This document shows, piece by piece, positions 6,846 through 11,561 of a DNA stretch of 11,561 nucleotides. Numbering within the stretch: position 1 is the first letter of the stretch; the number at the start of each line of letters is the position of its first letter. The position numbers and the translations under genes were made by a program. Origin of the DNA: Pseudomonadota bacterium. GTDB lineage: Bacteria > Desulfobacterota > Desulfobacteria > Desulfobacterales > Desulfobacteraceae. The stretch lies in contig JAHIVS010000367.1 of the NCBI GenBank assembly GCA_018816605.1, positions 1 through 11,561 of the forward strand. The letters run 5' to 3'. The notes beneath the pieces were generated by a model. It did no database searches, was not told where the DNA came from, and saw nothing but the letters and a program-made list of their open reading frames with translations.

Positions 6846-7424
6846 ATGGGGGAAAACAACACGATTCAGTCTATTTCCCTGGCCTTTATCCGGACGATCC
6901 AGGATGTTTCCCAGTATGTTTCCCATCAAAGGGCATTGGGAAACACGGCCCTGAAAATTTCCGCACCCTGCCGGGCAACCATGGATGCCTGGGGAAAACC
7001 CAAAAAAAATCCAGCCTTCTTTTTCCAGGGCCCCACGGATGCGCCTTTGTTCTTTGTGGACAGTGAGGGCAGTTTTTTTAACGGAGAAGCTGGTGCCTTG
7101 TTTGTCAAAATTCTTGGGGCCATGAAACTTGGGCCGGAATCCATATTTGTCTGTAATGCCATTGATGCAAGATCCATTCATGACCGGATAAAAATAAATC
7201 AACCCGCGATTGTGATCACCCTGGGGCAGAAGGCAGGTCAATTATTATTAAACCTTGAGTCCCCCATTGAACACTTCCAGGGAAAATTTTTTTCCCATGA
7301 AGGTATTCGGGTGATGCCCACTTTCCACCCGTCAACCCTGCTGGAACAGCCGGGACTCAAACGCAAAGTGTGGGAAGACATGCAGCAGGTTATGAAACAG
7401 GCAGGGCTGTCCCATGGGCGCTGA
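6846..7424 (+). CDS. Uracil-DNA glycosylase superfamily protein, shortened and probably lacking the canonical catalytic motif
   Basis: This encodes 192 aa, starting five bases after coaBC. The ATG is fixed by an in-frame stop at 6825-6827; SD support is weak (AGGG). The C-terminal half resembles family-4/5 uracil-DNA glycosylases: a strand and turn IVITLGQKAG (122-131), then FQGKFFSHEGIRVMPTFHPSTLL (144-166), containing the HPS motif. The segment FFNGEAGALFVKIL (77-90) matches the family's PFVG-x-AG-x-LL stretch. The expected GEAPG motif just before it is absent: the chain goes from PLFFV directly into DSEGSFF. The region normally carrying K-C-R-P and a further cysteine is also shortened. Only Cys42 and Cys103 occur in the central part, so the usual four-cysteine 4Fe-4S site appears lost. 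It may be a divergent enzyme or a DNA-binding or regulatory paralogue. Superfamily membership is fairly secure, the activity is not. Confidence 0.75.
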   Translation: MGENNTIQSISLAFIRTIQDVSQYVSHQRALGNTALKISAPCRATMDAWGKPKKNPAFFFQGPTDAPLFFVDSEGSFFNGEAGALFVKILGAMKLGPESIFVCNAIDARSIHDRIKINQPAIVITLGQKAGQLLLNLESPIEHFQGKFFSHEGIRVMPTFHPSTLLEQPGLKRKVWEDMQQVMKQAGLSHGR

Positions 7425-8388
7425 TAAAACGACGTATACCTTATCCGACTTCGCGTCTGACGGAATACTCGATTCGTTTATCCGGATACTTCAGGCGGAA
7501 AAAGGATATTCTTCCCATACCCAAAGGGCCTACCATTCGGATATCCTGGATTTTATCCGGTTTTTTCTGGCCGACCCGAAGGCCTTGGTTGATCCGAAAG
7601 ATGTACAGAACGCAGCTTCCCTGGAAAACCAGGAAAGGTTTCTGGCCGAAATTGACGGGCTGGACAAAAACGACATACGCGCATATCTGTCCTGCCTGGT
7701 CCGGGCCCGAAAGAGCAAACGCACCCTGGCAAGACGGTTGTCGGCCCTGAAATCCTTTTTTGATTTTCTGGTGAGGGCGGGCCATATCCGGCTGAATCCG
7801 GCGGATACCATACCCTTCCCCAAGCTGGACAAAACCATTCCCCGGTTTTTGAATATTGACGACCTGTTCCGGTTGCTGGATTCCATTAAAACCGATACCT
7901 GGGCGGACAAACGAAACCTGGCCATGTTTGAGACATTTTATTCCACGGGCATGAGAATTTCGGAAATTCACGGCCTGGACATGAATGATGTTGACTTTAA
8001 AAACCAAATGATTAGAGTCTTTGGCAAAGGCAGCAAGGAAAGGATTGTCCCGGTGGGCAAAAGGGCCCTTGATGCCATTGGCGCTTACCGGGCGGCCATA
8101 AATCAAAAGGCTGCACCGGTATTTTTGAACAAGGCGTATTCAAGGATCGGCATCCGGTCCATCGGACGGATACTGGATAAAATTGTAAACGAATGCGGGT
8201 TGAATGTACCTGTTTCACCGCACACCCTCCGCCATTCCTTTGCAACCCATATGCTGGATTCAGGGGCCGATTTAAGGGGAATTCAGGAAATACTGGGCCA
8301 TGCCAGCCTTTCAACAACCCAGGTGTATACCCATGTGAGTATGGATCGGTTGATGCAGGTGTATGACAAGGCCCATCCAAGGAGTTAA
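7414..8388 (+). CDS. xerC: Tyrosine site-specific recombinase, XerC type
   Basis: This 324-aa cytoplasmic recombinase would act at dif with XerD to resolve chromosome dimers. The N-terminal SAM-like DNA-binding domain occupies about 18-135 (AEKGYSSHTQRAYHSDILDF, then ARRLSALKSFFDFL). The catalytic domain shows the full set: Arg181 (STGMRISEI), Lys205 (GKGSKER), His270 and Arg273 (SPHTLRHSF), His296 (LGHASL) and nucleophile Tyr305 (VYTHVS). It is about 25 residues longer than E. coli XerC, partly through an acidic insert near residues 53-80 in the N-terminal domain. The ATG overlaps the upstream gene by 11 bases, with AGGG seven bases before it. The housekeeping context directly before hslVU, as in the Bacillus codV-clpQ-clpY cluster, favours XerC over a phage integrase. 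XerD cannot be excluded by motif alone. Confidence 0.9.
   Translation: MGADKTTYTLSDFASDGILDSFIRILQAEKGYSSHTQRAYHSDILDFIRFFLADPKALVDPKDVQNAASLENQERFLAEIDGLDKNDIRAYLSCLVRARKSKRTLARRLSALKSFFDFLVRAGHIRLNPADTIPFPKLDKTIPRFLNIDDLFRLLDSIKTDTWADKRNLAMFETFYSTGMRISEIHGLDMNDVDFKNQMIRVFGKGSKERIVPVGKRALDAIGAYRAAINQKAAPVFLNKAYSRIGIRSIGRILDKIVNECGLNVPVSPHTLRHSFATHMLDSGADLRGIQEILGHASLSTTQVYTHVSMDRLMQVYDKAHPRS
8379..8384 (+). promoter_or_regulatory. Ribosome binding site of hslV inside the end of xerC
   Basis: AAGGAG overlaps the last codons of xerC and lies 10 bases before the ATG at 8395, but 16 before the alternative ATG at 8401. This favours 8395 as the start. The spacer is a pure A-tract running into the ATG. 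Confidence 0.6.
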
Positions 8389-8394
8389 AAAAAA

Positions 8395-8952
8395 ATGAGT
8401 ATGGAAATATTTCACGGCACCACCATCCTGGCATTGCGCAAGATGGGAACGGTTGTTGTGGCCGGAGACGGCCAGGTGACCCTGGGGAACATCGTGACAA
8501 AACACAGGGCCAGAAAGGTTCGAAGAATATACAATGATAAGATTATCACAGGCTTTGCCGGTGCCACTGCCGATGCCCTGACCCTTTCGGAAAAGCTGGA
8601 AGAAAAACTGGAGCGGTTTAACGGAAGCCTGACCCGGGCCTGTGTGGAACTGGCAAGGGAGTGGAGAACCGATAAATATCTGCGCAGGCTTGAGGCCATG
8701 ATGATTGCGGCAGACAGGGAAAATACCTATCTATTGTCCGGGAACGGGGATGTGATCGAGCCGGATGAGGGGGTGATCAGCATCGGGTCGGGCAGCACCT
8801 CTGCCCAGTCCGCAGCCATTGCCCTGATGGAAAATACGGATCTTACTCCCAGACAGGTTGTTGAGAAAGCCATGAAAATAGCCGGGGATCTTTGCATCTA
8901 CACCAATCACCACGTGACCATTGAGGAAATCAGAAACGAGACACCCCTATGA
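8395..8952 (+). CDS. hslV: HslV (ClpQ) peptidase subunit of the HslUV ATP-dependent protease
   Basis: This 185-aa threonine peptidase assembles as two stacked hexamers capped by HslU and degrades unfolded proteins in the cytoplasm. The catalytic N-terminal Thr of mature HslV is Thr9 here ([11 protein letters not shown]), so an eight-residue propeptide must be removed; E. coli HslV loses only the initiator Met. Other family hallmarks are [12 protein letters not shown], the catalytic-site Lys in ARKVRR, YNDKI-x-GFAG, WRTDK-x-LR-x-[11 protein letters not shown], the IGSGS loop and YTNHH near the C-terminus. It starts six bases after xerC. Its stop overlaps the hslU start as ATGA, a coupling that would help balance the two subunits. 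Confidence 0.96.
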   Translation: MSMEIFHGTTILALRKMGTVVVAGDGQVTLGNIVTKHRARKVRRIYNDKIITGFAGATADALTLSEKLEEKLERFNGSLTRACVELAREWRTDKYLRRLEAMMIAADRENTYLLSGNGDVIEPDEGVISIGSGSTSAQSAAIALMENTDLTPRQVVEKAMKIAGDLCIYTNHHVTIEEIRNETPL

Positions 8953-10319
8953 AAGACTTAAAACCCAAAGAGATTGTCATTGAACTGGATAAATATATCA
9001 TCGGCCAGAAAGATGCCAAAAAATCAGTGGCCATTGCTCTTCGGAACCGGTGGCGAAGACGTCAGCTGGATAAAGAGCTCCAGGAAGAGATTGCCCCGAA
9101 AAATATTATTCTCATCGGACCCACCGGCGTGGGGAAAACGGAAATTGCAAGGCGACTGGCCAATTTGACCGATTCTCCCTTCTATAAGGTGGAGGCCTCT
9201 AAATTTACCGAAGTCGGATATGTGGGACGGGATGTGGAATCCATGATCCGGGATATTGTGGAACTGACGGTGAACAATCTTCGGGTCAGACAGCAGGACG
9301 CGGTGCAGGAGAAGGCTGCCAAAATGGCCGAAGAACGGGTTCTGGATATCCTTTTGCCCCCAACCGCTCCCAAACCGGTCTTTTCTGGGGCCGGAACAAT
9401 CCCTCCGGAAGGCCATGGGGCATCAGATCCGCTTCCCGGTGTGTCCACCCGGGAAAAGCTTCGCACCATGCTCCAGAAAGGGAAACTGGACAGCCGGAAT
9501 ATTGACCTGGATGTCACGGCCCAAACTTCGCCCATGGTGGAGATTTTTTCCAACACGGGAATGGAAGAAATGGGCATCAATATCAAGGACATGCTGGGAA
9601 ACTTCATGCCCAAGAGCACCAAGCGCCGCAAGGTCAGCGTAAAAGAAGCCATGAAGATCCTTACCCAGGAAGAGGCCGCCCACCTGGTGGACATGGAAAA
9701 GGTAAAAACCGAAGCCATTGAACTGGTGGAGCAATCGGGTATTATTTTTATAGATGAAATCGATAAGATTGCGGGCAAGGGACAAAGCCACGGCCCCGAG
9801 GTGTCAAAGGAGGGGGTGCAGCGGGATCTGCTGCCCATTGTGGAGGGCAGTTCCGTTCCCACCAAATACGGCACTGTTAAAACCGATCATATTTTGTTCA
9901 TTGCATCCGGGGCCTTCCATGTGGCAAAACCCTCTGATCTGATTCCGGAACTCCAGGGCCGGTTCCCCATCCGGGTGGAACTTTCTTCCCTCGGGGCCCA
10001 TGAGTTTACCCGGATTCTGACCGAACCCAAGAATGCCCTGGTGCTCCAGTACATTGCCCTGCTCAGGACCGAAGGGGTGGTCATTTCCTTTACCCAGGAT
10101 GCAGTGGAGAAAATTGCCGATATTGCCGTGGAAGTCAATTCAACAACGGAAAATATCGGCGCACGACGGCTGCACACCCTCATGGAAAAATTGCTGGAAG
10201 AGATTTTATTTGAAGCACCGGACATGGATGAAAAAACGATTACCATTGATGCCGGCTTTGTTGCCCGGCAGCTGATGGATATTGTTGAAAACCAAGATTT
10301 GAGCAGGTATATCCTATGA
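8949..10319 (+). CDS. hslU: HslU (ClpY) AAA+ unfoldase ATPase subunit of the HslUV protease
   Basis: This 456-aa hexameric ATPase unfolds substrates and threads them into HslV. Walker A is GPTGVGKT at residues 57-64. The pore loop GYVG is at 90-93. Walker B is IIFIDEID with Asp269/Glu270. The sensor/arginine-finger region reads ASGAFH and [12 protein letters not shown]. The I-domain lies between about 110 and 240. It is about 13 residues longer than E. coli HslU (443 aa), and the extra length falls in this I-domain, including a Pro/Gly-rich stretch near 140-160. The C-terminal tail DLSRYIL matches the family tail that inserts between HslV subunits and activates them. The gene overlaps hslV by four bases upstream and argB by four bases downstream (ATGA in both cases). 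Confidence 0.97.
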   Translation: MKDLKPKEIVIELDKYIIGQKDAKKSVAIALRNRWRRRQLDKELQEEIAPKNIILIGPTGVGKTEIARRLANLTDSPFYKVEASKFTEVGYVGRDVESMIRDIVELTVNNLRVRQQDAVQEKAAKMAEERVLDILLPPTAPKPVFSGAGTIPPEGHGASDPLPGVSTREKLRTMLQKGKLDSRNIDLDVTAQTSPMVEIFSNTGMEEMGINIKDMLGNFMPKSTKRRKVSVKEAMKILTQEEAAHLVDMEKVKTEAIELVEQSGIIFIDEIDKIAGKGQSHGPEVSKEGVQRDLLPIVEGSSVPTKYGTVKTDHILFIASGAFHVAKPSDLIPELQGRFPIRVELSSLGAHEFTRILTEPKNALVLQYIALLRTEGVVISFTQDAVEKIADIAVEVNSTTENIGARRLHTLMEKLLEEILFEAPDMDEKTITIDAGFVARQLMDIVENQDLSRYIL

Positions 10320-11197
10320 GCCAAAATGTTGCAGACATACTGATAGAGGCCCTTCCCTATATCCAGCAATTTTCCACCAAAACCATTGTGATCAAATACG
10401 GGGGACACGCCATGGTGGACGATAAATTGAAACGGGATTTTGCCAGTGATATTACCCTGTTGAAAGTGATCGGCATAAATCCGGTGGTGGTCCACGGCGG
10501 CGGGCCCCAGATCAACCGGGTGCTATCTGCCATGGGGATTACCTCCACCTTTATCCGGGGCATGCGCTACACCGATGATGCCACCATGGATGTGGTGGAA
10601 ATGGTGCTGGGCGGAAAAGTAAACAAGGATATTGTGGCCAGGATCAACCGGGAAGGAGGGAAAGCCGTGGGGCTTACCGGAAAGGACGGGGGGCTTATCA
10701 CGGCCGATAAAATGAAAATTTATCTTCAGGTGGATGAAAACATGCCACCGGAGATCATTGATCCGGGCATGGTGGGAAATGTGACCCAGATCAATCCGGA
10801 AATTATCCATACCCTGACCAACAGCGGATTTATTCCCATTATTGCGCCGGTGGGCATCGGGGAAAACGGCGAAACCTATAATATCAATGCCGATGTGGTG
10901 GCCGCAAAAATTGCCGCTGCCCTGAATGCCGAACGCCTGATTCTGGTGACCGATGTGGACGGGGTTCTGGATGGGGATCAAAGACTGATCTCTTCCATCT
11001 CCGACCGGAAAATCGCCGAGCAGATAGCAGACGGCTGTATCAAAGGGGGCATGATTCCAAAGGTGGAGTGTGCCCTGGAAGCCTTGAGAAACGGTGTAAA
11101 AAAATCACATATCATCAATGGTAAAACGCCCCATGCCGTTCTGCTGGAGTTGTTTACGGATTCTGGCATCGGCACCCAGGTGTTTCTGGACGACTGA
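10316..11197 (+). CDS. argB: Acetylglutamate kinase, probably the arginine-inhibited long form
   Basis: This 293-aa cytoplasmic enzyme phosphorylates N-acetyl-L-glutamate, the second step of the cyclic or linear arginine pathway. Motifs: KYGGHAM at 27-33 (catalytic Lys27), [44 protein letters not shown] and GGMIPKVE with the second catalytic lysine at 249. An N-terminal helix of about 20 residues precedes the first strand ([19 protein letters not shown]). Together with the C-terminal SHIINGK...[12 protein letters not shown] stretch, this is characteristic of hexameric NAGKs inhibited by arginine; the shorter E. coli enzyme lacks the helix. Start coupling to hslU via ATGA is likely; only a weak AGG lies upstream. 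Confidence 0.96.
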   Translation: MSQNVADILIEALPYIQQFSTKTIVIKYGGHAMVDDKLKRDFASDITLLKVIGINPVVVHGGGPQINRVLSAMGITSTFIRGMRYTDDATMDVVEMVLGGKVNKDIVARINREGGKAVGLTGKDGGLITADKMKIYLQVDENMPPEIIDPGMVGNVTQINPEIIHTLTNSGFIPIIAPVGIGENGETYNINADVVAAKIAAALNAERLILVTDVDGVLDGDQRLISSISDRKIAEQIADGCIKGGMIPKVECALEALRNGVKKSHIINGKTPHAVLLELFTDSGIGTQVFLDD

Positions 11198-11210
11198 ACC
11201 CCATGCTTAA

Positions 11211-11216
11211 AGAGGA
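11211..11216 (+). promoter_or_regulatory. Ribosome binding site supporting the GTG start of argD
   Basis: AGAGGA lies five bases before the GTG at 11222. The nearby ATG at 11203 is in another frame, so GTG is the only well-placed start for the aminotransferase frame. Confidence 0.65.
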
Positions 11217-11221
11217 CACAC

Positions 11222-11561
11222 GTGACTTCAATTGAAAAAACCAAGGCCTTTGTTTTTCAAACCTATCTTCGCCAGGGAAAGGCATTTGTGAGCGGTCAAG
11301 GAACCTGTCTGACCGATGAAGACGGGACGGTATATACGGATTTTCTGGCCGGAATTTCGGTCTGCAATCTGGGCCATTGCCACCCGAGTGTTACCCGGGC
11401 CATTGCCCATCAGGCCCGGACCCTGGTCCATGTATCCAACCTTTTTTATACGGCTCCCCAGGCTGACCTTGCGGCAATGCTTGTGGATAAAAGCTTTGCC
11501 GACCGCGTTTTTTTTGCAAATTCCGGCGCAGAAGCCAATGAGGCAGCCATAAAGCTTGCCC
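11222..11561 (+). CDS. argD: Acetylornithine aminotransferase (3' partial)
   Basis: The first 113 residues are visible and the gene runs off the right edge. The product is a PLP-dependent class III aminotransferase that converts N-acetylglutamate semialdehyde to N-acetylornithine, two steps after ArgB. Evidence: DEDGTVYTDFLAGISVCNLGHCHP (residues about 30-53) gives the class III substrate-side signature, with GHCHP, and ANSGAEANEAAIKLA near 99-113 is the phosphate-binding loop of the family. The PLP lysine lies beyond the window. It begins with GTG, 24 bases after argB. Related class III enzymes such as ornithine or GABA aminotransferases share these motifs, but the position after argB makes ArgD by far the most likely. 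Confidence 0.93.
   Translation, partial: MTSIEKTKAFVFQTYLRQGKAFVSGQGTCLTDEDGTVYTDFLAGISVCNLGHCHPSVTRAIAHQARTLVHVSNLFYTAPQADLAAMLVDKSFADRVFFANSGAEANEAAIKLA

Noticed and set aside
7441..8106. Minus-strand open frame of 221 codons opposite xerC
   Set aside because: It is antisense to a recombinase with all catalytic residues intact, and its translation resembles no protein family.
7414..8388. Tyrosine recombinase as a sign of an integrative element or integron
   Set aside because: It is tightly packed inside a housekeeping operon with no attachment-site repeats, cargo genes, tRNA or attC-like structures nearby, so a chromosomal XerC role fits better.
9182..9874. Long minus-strand open frame of 230 codons opposite hslU
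   Set aside because: It lies wholly antisense to a well-conserved gene, has a low-complexity Ser/Ile-rich translation and no recognisable motif; long antisense frames are common in codon-biased genes.

Overview
The window reads as chromosomal DNA from a Gram-negative bacterium, most likely a Desulfobacterota (delta-proteobacterial) sulfate reducer close to Desulfobacteraceae. That placement is inference. It rests on a PilY1-type pilus adhesin carrying MopE-like acidic modules, lipoprotein and DUF4124 secretion signals, and the overall gene style and order, not on a marker gene. All supported genes lie on the + strand. No RNA gene, insertion sequence, CRISPR array or prophage signal was seen.

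Region 1 (about 1-5021) is an AT-rich cell-surface block. It opens inside a very large PilY1-like protein whose start lies upstream. In order this protein has acidic Cys/Asp metal-binding modules, a von Willebrand A domain with a MIDAS motif, and the C-terminal beta-propeller with a calcium loop. A roughly 180-base spacer holding a long imperfect inverted repeat follows. Then come two small exported proteins: an unrecognised one of 124 aa and a DUF4124/coiled-coil protein of 173 aa. These are plausibly accessory to the type IV pilus machinery, probably downstream of minor pilin genes outside the window.

Region 2 (5096 to the end) is a tightly packed housekeeping operon, visibly richer in G and C from about 5280. 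Its order is: a lipoprotein of unknown function, coaBC (coenzyme A synthesis), a shortened uracil-DNA-glycosylase-fold protein, a XerC-type tyrosine recombinase, hslV and hslU (the HslUV protease), argB and the start of argD (arginine synthesis). Gaps are at most 24 bases and several genes overlap by 1, 4 or 11 bases, so translational coupling is likely. The xerC-hslV-hslU core is the same order known from the Bacillus codV-clpQ-clpY cluster.

I did not find a clearly new defence or mobile system. The points most worth following are the metal-module-bearing PilY1 with its small exported neighbours, and the UDG-like protein, which appears to lack the family-4 catalytic motif and the iron-sulphur cysteines.
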